DNA of 64,000 nt from Megasphaera sp. UBA1696 (GCA_002319965.1 DCJQ01000035.1:1-64000); one strand, 5' to 3'; counted from the first letter of the stretch, positions 50,118 to 59,302 are shown. Notes: generated by a model from the letters alone, not told the origin. Numbers and translations are program-made.

Positions 50118-51412
50118 TATAAAACCTCCCCGTTTTTCATCACAAATTTACCATTGACGATGGCAGCTGCCGCCTTCCCTTTGAAGATCATTTCATCAAA
50201 AGGAGTCGACTTTCCCTTGGAATAGAATTTCGAGGAATCGACTGTCCATTCTTTATCGAGATCAAGAATCGTTAAATCAGCATCCTTACCCGGCGCAATG
50301 ACGCCGGCATCGAGACCGAGGATTTTGGCCTGGGCCGTCGACATGACATTGACCATAGTCATGAGATCGATGATACCCGTATGATACAAATGCGTCAGCA
50401 TGGCGCCGACACTCGTTTCAAGGCCGACAAAGCCGCTGGGAGCCAAATTGAATTCCTGGTCTTTTTCTTCCCATTCATGAGGTGCATGGTCGGTAACGAC
50501 AGCATCGATAGTGCCGTCTACCAGGCCTTCGACGCAGGCATCGCGGTGGATGTCCGAGCGAATGGGAGGATTCATTTTGTAGCGCGTTTCAAAGGTACGC
50601 AGAGCTTCATCGGTAAAGATGAGGTGCTGCGGCGTGACTTCTGCCGTGACCTTAACGCCCCGCTTTTTAGCTTGGCGAACGAGGTCGACGGCATTTTTGG
50701 TGCTGATATGAGCGATGTGGACCGGCGTCCCCGTCGCTTCGGCGAGGAAGATATCGCGGGCAACGGCAATGTCTTCGGCAACGGCCGGACGGCCCTTCAT
50801 GCCCAGTTCGTTGGAGACGACGCCTTCATGCATATTGCCGCCTTCAATGAGGTTGTCATCTTCGCAGTGGTCGATGATGATCTTATGGAACATGCTGGCA
50901 TATTCCATGGCTTTACGCATAAAGTCGGAATTTTCAACGTAGTGGCCGTCATCGGAAAAGGCGACGACCCCTTCTTTGGCCATAGCCCCCATAGCCGATA
51001 ATTCCTGGCCCTTTTGGCCCTTAGAAATAGCACCGATGATTTCGACCTTAACTTTGGCTTCCCGTTCAATCTTATACTTCAAGCCGTCGACGATAATCGC
51101 CGAATCGATGACCGGTTTGGTATTGGGCATGGTAGCTACGCGGGTAATGCCGCCGGCAGCCGCTGCCTTAGTCCCCGTTTCAATCGTTTCCTTGCCCGAC
51201 TGGCCGGGCTGACGAAGATGGACGTGCATATCGATGAAGCCCGGTGCTACGACGAGGCCGGAAGCATCGAAAACGTCTTCCGCATTGTCGGCCGTAAGAT
51301 TCACACCGACTTCTTTAATTTTTCCATTTTCAATGAGGATATCACAAATTTCATCCTGCTGCATGGCCGGATTGATCACTCTGCCGCCTTTAACGAGTAA
51401 TGTCAACGTCAT
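50117..51412 (-). CDS. pyrC: dihydroorotase
   Basis: Closes carbamoyl-aspartate to dihydroorotate. 431 residues, the PyrC type of Gram-positives: metal HxH in DMHVHLRQPG, the EVTPQHL segment and VVTDHAPHEWEEK. It overlaps pyrB by 23 bases and carA by one. Confidence 0.96.
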   Translation of the reverse strand: MTLTLLVKGGRVINPAMQQDEICDILIENGKIKEVGVNLTADNAEDVFDASGLVVAPGFIDMHVHLRQPGQSGKETIETGTKAAAAGGITRVATMPNTKPVIDSAIIVDGLKYKIEREAKVKVEIIGAISKGQKGQELSAMGAMAKEGVVAFSDDGHYVENSDFMRKAMEYASMFHKIIIDHCEDDNLIEGGNMHEGVVSNELGMKGRPAVAEDIAVARDIFLAEATGTPVHIAHISTKNAVDLVRQAKKRGVKVTAEVTPQHLIFTDEALRTFETRYKMNPPIRSDIHRDACVEGLVDGTIDAVVTDHAPHEWEEKDQEFNLAPSGFVGLETSVGAMLTHLYHTGIIDLMTMVNVMSTAQAKILGLDAGVIAPGKDADLTILDLDKEWTVDSSKFYSKGKSTPFDEMIFKGKAAAAIVNGKFVMKNGEVL

Positions 51413-52334
51413 CGCCTCCCATAATTGTCAGATATAATACGGCCATACGAACGGATACGCCGTTCATGACCTGTTCCTGAATCGAAGAATGTTCGCTGTA
51501 GCAAACGTCGGAATCAATTTCGATGCCACGGTTCATCGGGCCCGGATGAAGGACGAGAACGTCGTCTTTCGCCCATTTGAGGCGGTCTTTCTTGATACCA
51601 AACAGCGAGTTATATTCGCCGGCACTGGGGAAAAATCCGATGCCCTGGCGTTCCTTCTGAATGCGCAGGACGTTGATGACGTCCGCATCCTTGAGGGCTT
51701 CCTTCAAGTCATAATGAACGGTGACGCCCATGGCTTCCAGTTCCGGCTGGAGCAGCGTCCGCGGGCCGACGAGGTGAACGTCCGCCCCCATTGTCTTGAG
51801 GCCGTAAATGTTGGACCGTGCTACGCGGCCGTGGTCGATGTCGCCGACGATGACGACCTTCAGCCCTTCGATGCGGCCTTTTACTTCCTGAATGGTGAAC
51901 ATGTCGAGGAGGCCCTGCGTCGGATGTTCGTGAGCTCCGTCACCGGCGTTGATGATAATGGGATCGACGCAGCGCTGAGCAAAACTCGGCGAGCCTTCCT
52001 GCTTCTGACGCATGACGATGGCATCGACTCCCATGGCGGTCACCGTTAAGAGGGTGTCGCGGAAGCTTTCCCCTTTTTGAATGGAACTTCCTCGGGGCGT
52101 AAAATTGATGACATCGGCACCGAGATACTTGGCCGCCATTTCAAAAGAACCTCGGGTACGGGTACTCGGTTCCCAAAACATGTTGACCACCGACTTGCCT
52201 TTGAGCAAGGACAATTTCTTATTGTCACTCTTGACGACGGCCTTCATTTTCTTTGCAACCCGCAAGATCAACTCAATTTCTTCCCTCGGCACTCCCTGGA
52301 GTCCCAACAGGCTCTTGCCCTGTATATTAACCAT
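51390..52334 (-). CDS. pyrB: aspartate carbamoyltransferase catalytic subunit
   Basis: First committed step of pyrimidine synthesis. 314 residues from the ATG giving MVNIQGKSLLGL (AAGGAGG upstream). Landmarks: MFWEPSTRTRGSFEMAAKYLGA (carbamoyl-phosphate loop), HEHPTQGLLDMFT and the C-terminal LHPGPMNRGIE. No pyrI regulatory subunit is present. It is first in the operon, behind a PyrR-type attenuator. Confidence 0.96.
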   Translation of the reverse strand: MVNIQGKSLLGLQGVPREEIELILRVAKKMKAVVKSDNKKLSLLKGKSVVNMFWEPSTRTRGSFEMAAKYLGADVINFTPRGSSIQKGESFRDTLLTVTAMGVDAIVMRQKQEGSPSFAQRCVDPIIINAGDGAHEHPTQGLLDMFTIQEVKGRIEGLKVVIVGDIDHGRVARSNIYGLKTMGADVHLVGPRTLLQPELEAMGVTVHYDLKEALKDADVINVLRIQKERQGIGFFPSAGEYNSLFGIKKDRLKWAKDDVLVLHPGPMNRGIEIDSDVCYSEHSSIQEQVMNGVSVRMAVLYLTIMGGDDVDITR

Positions 52335-52346
52335 CGAATCCTCCTT

Positions 52347-52484
52347 GAAAAAAAAGACCTCTGCCGCAGGGCAAAGGTCATATTCTAAGCATGGCAAAAT
52401 ATGTCCCTTTGTAGCCTCTCCGGACTATATTAAAGGTACAAGCTAGAAGTATAAGAATCACACAGCCTCACAGGACTGTCGTAT
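52347..52484 (-). promoter_or_regulatory. PyrR-type attenuator with two binding boxes and a terminator
   Basis: The minus-strand leader carries two PyrR binding loops: CAGTCCTGTGAGGCTG (about 52463-52478) and TAGTCCGGAGAGGCTA (about 52412-52427), both fitting the AGTCC-x-GAGGCT pattern. A terminator follows (GACCTTTGCCC with GGCAGAGGTC, 52355-52379, then T8). UMP-bound PyrR should favour termination. The pyrR gene itself is not in the window. Confidence 0.85.
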
Positions 52485-52495
52485 ATTCTCTATCT

Positions 52496-52524
52496 ATTTT
52501 ATCGGCCATGGCCTATAAAGTCAA
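52496..52524 (-). promoter_or_regulatory. promoter of the pyrB operon
   Basis: TTGACT (52519-52524), 17 bases, TAAAAT (52496-52501) on the minus strand. Confidence 0.75.
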
Positions 52525-52560
52525 GAATTTTTTCAGGGTCTTCTCTAGAACCGGATGTTT

Positions 52561-53058
52561 TTAAACCTGGTCTGCCGGCGTAATCGTTACATCCTGCGGG
52601 GAAATAGACACATTATTGTACAAGGCTTCAAAGAGCTGGGCCGGTACGTACATCGTGCCGTTGACATTGACCGGTCCCGTGCCGTATTGGAAGATGCGGT
52701 TCAAATTGATCTTCTTAATCGTCCCGATCCGTTCATACCAGTCTTCGCCGGGCTTGATGATAATATAAGCAATGTTCATTTCGACGCGGACACTCTGGTC
52801 GGTCGGATCCCAATTTACCGTATAGCCTAACTGTTCGGCAACCTTACGCAGCGGAATCATGACCACATCGCCCTTCTGCAGTACGGCTCCGTCGGCCGGG
52901 TCCATGACTTTTCCGGCAACGGTAAGCTTACACTGCTGGATGGCCGTCAATCCCGGTGCCGATACATAGGGACCCATGACAGGACCTTCATTAAATGCAA
53001 AAACCGGACTAACTGCCAAGGCCGCCATAAACACAGCCGCCATCATACACTTTTTCAT
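52561..53058 (-). CDS. secreted protein with copper amine oxidase N-terminal-like domain
   Basis: A 165-residue exported protein. A signal peptide (about 1-21, cleavage after VFA) precedes a domain resembling the copper amine oxidase N-terminal (PF07833) family: MIPLRKVAEQLGYTVNWDPTDQSVRVE is characteristic. This domain is common in Firmicutes as a stand-alone or repeated envelope module and does not imply an oxidase. GGGAGG lies upstream of the start. It ends 37 bases before the pyrB promoter. Confidence 0.75.
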   Translation of the reverse strand: MKKCMMAAVFMAALAVSPVFAFNEGPVMGPYVSAPGLTAIQQCKLTVAGKVMDPADGAVLQKGDVVMIPLRKVAEQLGYTVNWDPTDQSVRVEMNIAYIIIKPGEDWYERIGTIKKINLNRIFQYGTGPVNVNGTMYVPAQLFEALYNNVSISPQDVTITPADQV

Positions 53059-53180
53059 AAGGGACTCCCCCTCCCATCAAAAAAATAAGCGATAGATAAG
53101 GACATATGCTTATATATTTCGACAAAGAAATCATATTTCCTGCTTTCCAAACGGCGAAGTCCGGCAAATCACAGACGACG

Positions 53181-54251
53181 TTACAAGATTCCGAAATGGT
53201 CCTTTACAATGCCGTCAAGCTGCTCGATAATCTTCGAAAAGTCCTGATTTAGATCCAGTGTTTTTACAGAAATCTGATTGCCGCTCATATGATAAACATT
53301 GTCCGGCACAATGTCTTCATCGGTCTTTGCATAGAGCAGCATGCCTGAAACTTGGTGACCCGTTCCGGCTGCTTCCGCAGCTTTATTCTTTACATACGTG
53401 AAAATCTGATACAAGTTGCCGGAATGGATTGTCTGCACGCCAAAATTTGTCTGCAGTATCCGCCCATAATATTTCGCATCGATAATGAGCGTCTTATTTC
53501 CATAAGTCAGTGTAATATCCGTCTGCATGACCGGCAGCAGGGCATCAAAGCCGTCATCGAGCTGCCAGGGAATTTGCAGTGCCCGTGCCGAGAAGCCCTT
53601 CAGCCGCTGTCCAAATTGCTGTACATAGTATTCGAGAATGAATTTTTCATACAGGCGGCACATGCGCTGCTCATCCACAAAACCTGCCAGATGATACACA
53701 CCCTTTTCAGTTGTCAGGAGCGCTCCCTCTGTCAGGAGCTGCGAAATGGCAATCAGCATTTGATACGTGCGGTTGTTTCGCTGAAAGCGAATATCCGAGA
53801 ACCGGACCTGTGCCAGGTCAACCTCGGCAACATTAGAGAAGAATAGCATTTCCTTCTTGAGTTCCGCCTTGTATTTGTCCCGGACATCGGTCGCTTTCAA
53901 GAGCATACCGACGGTCGATTTCAAAATTCGATTGAGCAGATTATCCTCAGAAAGCTCTTCATAGTCGCAGGTAACAGAAAGTCGGTGTTCTATTCGATTT
54001 TTTATCGTCCCCGGCAAGTTGATTTTCCCGCGAACGACGGGCAAATCTTCCAGGCGATGGATGTATTCTCGGTAAAGGCCCTGTTTAAGCTGACGACTAA
54101 TCCCCTTCGCAAAAATCGCTGCAAACAGGTTATTGATATTATCAAACGGTTCTTTCTCGACATCCTCGTAGGTCGATTTTTTCAGTATCGTAAAGGCGTA
54201 GGACAGCATGTAATAGATGTTTTTTATGAATATACTTTTATTCGTCGTCAT
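53181..54251 (-). CDS. mcrC: McrC-like restriction endonuclease subunit
   Basis: A 356-residue McrC-family protein, partner of an McrB AAA+ protein in modification-dependent restriction. The PD-(D/E)xK site is visible: Asp245 and DAK (Asp258, Lys260) in TDITLTYGNKTLIIDAK. The N-terminal part (IYYMLSYAF, RLEDLPVVRGKINLPGTI) is typical. It starts at the ATG overlapping the mcrB stop. Function depends on the frameshifted mcrB upstream. Confidence 0.9.
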   Translation of the reverse strand: MTTNKSIFIKNIYYMLSYAFTILKKSTYEDVEKEPFDNINNLFAAIFAKGISRQLKQGLYREYIHRLEDLPVVRGKINLPGTIKNRIEHRLSVTCDYEELSEDNLLNRILKSTVGMLLKATDVRDKYKAELKKEMLFFSNVAEVDLAQVRFSDIRFQRNNRTYQMLIAISQLLTEGALLTTEKGVYHLAGFVDEQRMCRLYEKFILEYYVQQFGQRLKGFSARALQIPWQLDDGFDALLPVMQTDITLTYGNKTLIIDAKYYGRILQTNFGVQTIHSGNLYQIFTYVKNKAAEAAGTGHQVSGMLLYAKTDEDIVPDNVYHMSGNQISVKTLDLNQDFSKIIEQLDGIVKDHFGIL

Positions 54252-55681
54252 TGAAATACTCCATGGAGGATATGGTCCCACCGCTGCACCTTATCGTCAT
54301 CATCAAACCAGTATTCTGAAAGCATGGGCAGAATATCATAATCTACAACGGCCCGCATCCATCGTTCGGTACAAGTATCCTTCCCCCTGCCGCAGAAATA
54401 ACTGTGTCCGATGCAGAAACCCTTTCCAAGAGACGGATCTCGCCGGATTTCTTCATTCAATTCGACTATCTTAGAAATCAATGCGTTAAATCTTTCATTC
54501 TCCAAGTTGTCCTTATAGTCACTGAATCCCCGCGTCTCAAACCCCGGCTCAAGTTCAAAGAAGCTGAACCGCCGCCGCAGGGCATAATCAATCATCGCCA
54601 GGCTTCGATCCGCCGTATTCATCATGCCGATGAGGTACAGATTCTCCGGCACGGTAAAGGCCATCCCATTGTAAGCAAGGGTTGCTTTCTTACCTCGGTA
54701 ATCACTTTCAATGAGCATTAACAATTCTCCAAAGATTCTACTCAGGTTGCCGCGATTGATTTCATCAATGATAAAGAAGAATTTTTTATCCGGTTGATTC
54801 GCGGCTTTTTGGCAGAACCGGTAAAACACACCGGGCTTCAGGCTAAAACCACCGGACTCATTCGGCTTATACCCCATCATGAAATCTTCGTAGGAATAAT
54901 TCTGATGGAATTGAATGAATTCAATTTGACGGTCGTTTTTTTCTCCCATCAAGGAATATGCCAGTCGGTTAGCACAGAATGTCTTTCCCACACCAGGAGC
55001 TCCTTGCAGGATAATGTTTTTCTTATTAAGCAGCACATCAACTAAACAATCATATTGTGACTCAGACAGATAGACTTCCGACAGAAAGTCCTTCTTGGTG
55101 TAAGAAGGACTGGACACACCCATTTTCAGCGGATTCTCTTCGCGAATCATGTCCAGGATGAACTCATACTCATCCTGGGTCAACTTAAAAAAGCTGCCGT
55201 TCGGATTTCGGAAAAATTCCATATCCTTTAGTTCCGGACAGGCCTTGAGTGTCTGGTAGTCGATAGGAGATGACAAGCCTTCCGTCTTTTCAAAAAATAT
55301 CTTCTTTCCATCATTTTCTTCTTTAACCCGGACAAGGGCAACAATCTGCTTTACCGGGTTAGCTTCATATCCGATGACGAGATCGCCGGCCTTGGCATCG
55401 ATAAAATTCTGGAAAATTCTTCGCTTATGCCCGTTTTCGTTATATAGTGTATAGGCCTCCACTTCGCCGACTGAGAGTTCAGAAAAACTCCAGATTTTTG
55501 GATTGGCATTCATCCACCAGTAGGAAGGTTCAGCCTTTTCGTCATCAGACGCTGCGAAGAGATCGACGCCGCTCAAATCAATTTGATCAAGTGCCTTAGA
55601 AAGCGGGTCCCGAAGTTTCCAGATATACTCACTTTCGCCTGCTTGGATGCATATTTTCCGACATACAGGATGGGCCACCAT
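54248..55681 (-). CDS. mcrB: EVE-McrB protein, C-terminal part of a frameshifted gene
   Basis: The second frame of an interrupted mcrB, coding about 465 residues. An EVE/PUA-like domain (about 55-185, YWWMNANPKIWSFSELSVGE) that recognises modified bases is followed by a McrB AAA+ GTPase: Walker A GAPGVGKT (227-234), FFIIDEINRGN (302-312), and the NTADRS motif (355-360). The first 15 residues in this frame make no sense as a start; the preceding frame carries the matching part (KYASKQA meets GESEYIWKLRDPL) and a one-base shift near 55638 would join them. An ATG at 55681 has only a weak ribosome site. Confidence 0.8.
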   Translation of the reverse strand: MVAHPVCRKICIQAGESEYIWKLRDPLSKALDQIDLSGVDLFAASDDEKAEPSYWWMNANPKIWSFSELSVGEVEAYTLYNENGHKRRIFQNFIDAKAGDLVIGYEANPVKQIVALVRVKEENDGKKIFFEKTEGLSSPIDYQTLKACPELKDMEFFRNPNGSFFKLTQDEYEFILDMIREENPLKMGVSSPSYTKKDFLSEVYLSESQYDCLVDVLLNKKNIILQGAPGVGKTFCANRLAYSLMGEKNDRQIEFIQFHQNYSYEDFMMGYKPNESGGFSLKPGVFYRFCQKAANQPDKKFFFIIDEINRGNLSRIFGELLMLIESDYRGKKATLAYNGMAFTVPENLYLIGMMNTADRSLAMIDYALRRRFSFFELEPGFETRGFSDYKDNLENERFNALISKIVELNEEIRRDPSLGKGFCIGHSYFCGRGKDTCTERWMRAVVDYDILPMLSEYWFDDDDKVQRWDHILHGVFQ

Positions 55682-56670
55682 TTGGAATCCCTGGAATCAC
55701 GATCCGGTGGGAGCACACAGCCGGTCTTTTCTGAAACCCGTCTTGCCAAGGCAGATGAATTAGCATTATAGAAATTCTTTGATTCTCCGTATTTGGCGGA
55801 AAGCTGTGTACAGCTCACTTCTCCGCCATAATCTTTGATCCGCTTCATGATTTGGAGACAATGTTCATTAAAAACGGTCTTATCCTGCAAGAGAGTAACC
55901 CAGTCCTGTGCCGTCAATCCCGGATCATATGCTGAGGCTTTAGGCCACCACCCATCATTTTCATTCCTATCGTCGTTCGGCCTATCGTCTTTGAAATAGT
56001 CCCGGCTGATATAGAAGCTGACATCGAAGGTCAGCGTTTTCAGCTCCGGATCCGGATAGCAGGTGTCGGTAAGATGACTTCGAAAAAGATCCACCAACTC
56101 CGTGTCCAGCTTCAGTTCCTCACAGATTTCATCATAGATTTTGTAAAAATATTGAAGGTTATCCCTATAGGCCCCTTTCTTAAACCGATAATCACAGTGT
56201 AAGACATCAGCTACTTTTTTTACCTCACTGAGCTTATAAATATAGTATGTATCGGGATACCTCAGCCAAAGGTAGGTTGTTATGGAATTTTCATTTTGAT
56301 AGTGCTGTTTAGCTCCGTTGCCGTATGTATCGAGAAGATCAGAAGACTGCTTCTTAAAGGCAGCAATGCGCTCATAGACGTCCTTACCCTCATCAAAGAG
56401 GTCCCTATACATGGCGCGGACTTCCTCGGGAGCATGCTTGGCAAATCCGGTAATCATACCTTTGGGAAAGTTATTCCTAGAAGTGAGCAGATTATCGGTC
56501 TCGGCCAGGGATTTTTCCAGCATGGCGGCAAAATCAACCGCATCCGCATCCCAGTTGTCTTGAAAACATTTGACGGCTTCCCATTTGTATTTTTCCCTCT
56601 CCCAGCGTTTAGGCAAGAAATCTTTCTTATATTGAACCAGAACGTCCGCTAACTTAGATTTATCGAACAT
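55573..56670 (-). CDS. mcrB: N-terminal part of the frameshifted McrB-family gene
   Basis: The first frame, of 365 residues, begins at an ATG with AAAGGAGG upstream. It matches the N-terminal region of long AAA-ATPases of the McrB type (KWEAVKCFQDNWD, YLWLRYPDTYYIYK, FDVSFYISRDYF) and about 335 residues are true; the last 20 or so run out of frame. The rest of the protein is in the frame 54248-55681, one base shifted. The full protein would be about 800 residues: N-terminal region, EVE, AAA+. No strong slippery heptamer was seen at the junction, so an inactivating mutation or a sequencing error is more likely than programmed shifting. Confidence 0.75.
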   Translation of the reverse strand: MFDKSKLADVLVQYKKDFLPKRWEREKYKWEAVKCFQDNWDADAVDFAAMLEKSLAETDNLLTSRNNFPKGMITGFAKHAPEEVRAMYRDLFDEGKDVYERIAAFKKQSSDLLDTYGNGAKQHYQNENSITTYLWLRYPDTYYIYKLSEVKKVADVLHCDYRFKKGAYRDNLQYFYKIYDEICEELKLDTELVDLFRSHLTDTCYPDPELKTLTFDVSFYISRDYFKDDRPNDDRNENDGWWPKASAYDPGLTAQDWVTLLQDKTVFNEHCLQIMKRIKDYGGEVSCTQLSAKYGESKNFYNANSSALARRVSEKTGCVLPPDRDSRDSKWWPILYVGKYASKQAKVSISGNFGTRFLRHLIKLI

Positions 56671-56994
56671 CGGCTATACCTCCTTTAGTCATCACACAGG
56701 CTCATATATTTCTCGTAAAATGGCGAACGGCATTCAGTTTTCATGGAGCTGTCCCCTTACCGTACCACCATTTCGTTGTCACAGAATTTACTTCAGACGC
56801 TTCGGGCTTATCACTCCCTGTAACTACTCGAAAATAATGTTTCATTCGACAGTCTGACTTCATTTTACCACAAAAAATCGGCCTCCCAGCGTCAGATCTT
56901 TTTAAGTCTAACTTTAGGAGGCCGTTTCATAGCCGGTTATTATTTCTCATATACACCTAGAGCATCGTGTATCAAAGAAACCTTGTCTTTTCAT
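56671..56994. other. intergenic region between the restriction cassette and the pyrE-linked permease
   Basis: No gene was found. It holds the mcrB leader and a terminator-like hairpin (56873-56929). A 22-base stretch in that hairpin loop (AAGTTAGACTT and GATCTGACGCT pieces) looks like ends of some IS3-type elements, but no transposase remains, so this is only a hint. Confidence 0.4.
56873..56929 (-). terminator. terminator after the permease gene of the pyrFE operon
   Basis: Arms CGGCCTCC and GGGAGGCCG with a long loop of about 30 bases, then ATTTTTTG on the minus strand. Confidence 0.6.
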
Positions 56995-57930
56995 TTAAAA
57001 GCTAAAAAATCCTGTTTCATCAGCCATGGGAACCATAGGGAATCCGGTAGGAACAGGCTGGACAATCATGAATACCAGGGCCGTCAAGACGGCGATGCCC
57101 AAGGTGAGGTACGAGAAGCTGCCCTTGCTCGAATGTTCATATAAGCCAAACAGGCGAATGCCGACAGCCGTACCGATGGTGGCAAACAAGGCCCCGATTG
57201 AAAAATAGCGGTACATGGCGTAAGAGGCCACCAGCGCTATCAACATAGCTCCATTGATGACGATGGGGAAGCATTTAGACAGGACCGATTCAGGATTGCG
57301 GCGCATAGCCGTAAGCCAATCCGTCCCATCGATGCCGCTGAGGCCGGTAAGCAAAGCCGACAGGTAGAGCCACTTGTCCCACCAAGCTGTCCCCTTACGC
57401 CGATCCCCCATGCGCCACATGATGACAGCATACAGCAAAATGGCAACGCCGCCGACGATATAGTAATAATTTTCCGGAATGAACTGAACCGCAGCCGCGC
57501 CTATCGTAACTAAGACGCCGGCCGGGATGACCATCTGGACGATCTGCCACTTCGAAGGCCGTGACTTGGGATTCATTTCCCGATAAATCTTAGCAAAGAT
57601 TTCCAGCAGGAAAACGAGAATAAAGAAGGCGATACCGACAAAGGGATTCAGTGCTGCCACGCCGACGGTAATCAAGATAGGAATGGCCAGCCGCACGCCG
57701 GGGAAAAAAGCAAAGCTTTTGATCCGCATGACGTGGAGCTGAGAGTAAACCGTAAAGTACGTAAAGACGTTAAACATTAACATAGCCGAGATAGCTTCGA
57801 CCGGTTTGGCTCCCATATATAAAAACAGGAGGAGAACACACATGCTCATATTCATTCCCGTAAACCGGGCAAATATGGTCCCCATCAAACCGGCCACAAA
57901 AAACGGGCCTATGGCCGATAACATTTCCAT
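56995..57930 (-). CDS. multi-pass membrane permease, possibly TauE/SafE-like
   Basis: A 311-residue protein with about nine membrane helices and short loops. The N-terminal FFVAGLMGTIFARFTGMNMSM and the internal repeat symmetry resemble TauE/SafE (sulfite or other anion exporter) proteins, but no diagnostic motif was identified. It starts 24 bases after pyrE, in the same operon. The context hints at transport linked to pyrimidines (for example orotate), which is inference only. The gene ends at a terminator-like hairpin. Confidence 0.55.
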   Translation of the reverse strand: MEMLSAIGPFFVAGLMGTIFARFTGMNMSMCVLLLFLYMGAKPVEAISAMLMFNVFTYFTVYSQLHVMRIKSFAFFPGVRLAIPILITVGVAALNPFVGIAFFILVFLLEIFAKIYREMNPKSRPSKWQIVQMVIPAGVLVTIGAAAVQFIPENYYYIVGGVAILLYAVIMWRMGDRRKGTAWWDKWLYLSALLTGLSGIDGTDWLTAMRRNPESVLSKCFPIVINGAMLIALVASYAMYRYFSIGALFATIGTAVGIRLFGLYEHSSKGSFSYLTLGIAVLTALVFMIVQPVPTGFPMVPMADETGFFSF

Positions 57931-57954
57931 GGATAAAACAACTCCTGACCCAGA

Positions 57955-58542
57955 TTATTTTAAATGATGGCTTCCCCGTTCCGTCATGGGGATACCTTGT
58001 TTGCAAAGGGGGCATTCTTCCGGCTTGTACGTCGGAACTGTCAAGTGCAGCAGTGCCTGTACCTGATCTTTCGGTACACCGAATTCAGCCTTGCCGCCGC
58101 TGCGGTCGACGAGGAGGCCGACACCGACGATGACACCGCCGGCTTTTTTGACGACATCGACGACTTCTTGGACTGAACCGCCGGTGGTTACGATATCTTC
58201 TACGATGAGGACTCGTTCACCCGGTTCAATATGGAAACCGCGGCGCAGGGTCATGACGCCCTTTTCCCGTTCCGTAAAGATGGCCCGCGTACCAAGGGCT
58301 TTGCCGACTTCATGCGCCAAGAGGATGCCGCCGGTCATGGGCCCCATAACGGTCTGTACGTTCTGGTCCTTAAAGCGTTCAGCCAGTTCCTTACAAAGCT
58401 TTTCCGTATATTCCGGATGCTGGAGGACATTGAATTTTTCGACATACAGCGGGCTGTGCAGTCCCGATGTCAAGAGAAAATGACCTTCCAATACGGCTTT
58501 GGTTTCGACTAATAACTGTCTTACTTCTTCTTCTGTCAACAT
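57955..58542 (-). CDS. pyrE: orotate phosphoribosyltransferase
   Basis: Joins orotate to PRPP, giving OMP. 195 residues. The PRPP motif is VLIVEDIVTTGGSVQEVVDVV and the flexible loop is FTEREKGVMTLRRGF. It is the longer OPRT form with an extra C-terminal tail (YKPEECPLCKQGIPMTERGSHH), which carries a CxxC pair that could bind a metal. It follows pyrF by 6 bases. Confidence 0.95.
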   Translation of the reverse strand: MLTEEEVRQLLVETKAVLEGHFLLTSGLHSPLYVEKFNVLQHPEYTEKLCKELAERFKDQNVQTVMGPMTGGILLAHEVGKALGTRAIFTEREKGVMTLRRGFHIEPGERVLIVEDIVTTGGSVQEVVDVVKKAGGVIVGVGLLVDRSGGKAEFGVPKDQVQALLHLTVPTYKPEECPLCKQGIPMTERGSHHLK

Positions 58543-58548
58543 AATGAA

Positions 58549-59262
58549 TTATACCCCCTGAATTTCTGCTAAAATCTTTTCGGCAGCGTCTTTCGGATCA
58601 TCTGCTTTGGTAATCGGCCGGCCGATAACTAAATGGGAAGCTCCGTCGCCCAGTGCCTGAGACGGCGTCGTAAAGCGCTTTTGGTCATTGGCAACGGCAA
58701 AAGTCGGCCGAATGCCCGGTGTGACGATGAGAAAGTCCGGACCGTTCATGGCACGGATTTCCTTGGCTTCATACGGCGACGATACGGTACCGTCGATACC
58801 GGCTTCTTTGGCAATTTTCGCCAAGTTTTTTACCGACTCGGCAATGCTGTTTCGACCACCGATTTCGTTCCAAGCGGCTTCATCGATGCTGGTCAATACC
58901 GTAACTGCCAGCAGACGAGGCCGTTCGATCCCTAATTTTTCCGTTTCATCATGAACGGCTTCGGCTGCCGCTTCCATCATGGCCCGGCCGCCCGTACCGT
59001 GAAGGGTCATGAAGTCGGCGCCAAGTCGGGTCAGGGCACGAATACTCTGACCGACGGTATTGGGAATATCGTGTACTTTCAAATCGAGGAAAACGTGTTT
59101 TCCCTGATCCTTCAAATACCGCACCGCATCGGGTCCGGCGCTGTAAAACAGTTCCATACCGACTTTATAAAAAGAAACACGGTCGCCCAGTGTCTCTACG
59201 AGCTTCTTCAGGTCTTCCAATGAATGGACATCCAAAGCCACAATGATTCTATCATCTGCCAT
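58549..59262 (-). CDS. pyrF: orotidine 5'-phosphate decarboxylase
   Basis: Last step to UMP. 237 residues. The charged network is in FLDLKVHDIPNTVGQ and the phosphate site in LVIGRPITKADDP. It is first in the pyrF-pyrE-permease operon, with AGGAGGAG upstream. The operon has a consensus promoter and, unlike pyrB, no PyrR box was seen. Confidence 0.95.
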   Translation of the reverse strand: MADDRIIVALDVHSLEDLKKLVETLGDRVSFYKVGMELFYSAGPDAVRYLKDQGKHVFLDLKVHDIPNTVGQSIRALTRLGADFMTLHGTGGRAMMEAAAEAVHDETEKLGIERPRLLAVTVLTSIDEAAWNEIGGRNSIAESVKNLAKIAKEAGIDGTVSSPYEAKEIRAMNGPDFLIVTPGIRPTFAVANDQKRFTTPSQALGDGASHLVIGRPITKADDPKDAAEKILAEIQGV

Positions 59263-59302
59263 GAGCTCTCCTCCTGTATACTTATATAGGCATATCTAGT
59301 TA

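Noticed and set aside
55573..55681. Programmed -1 frameshift in mcrB
   Set aside because: No X XXY YYZ slippery heptamer or obvious downstream stem was seen near 55638, so this is not claimed.
56880..56925. IS3-type element remnant
   Set aside because: Only a short AT-rich stretch resembles such ends; there is no transposase reading frame or target duplication.
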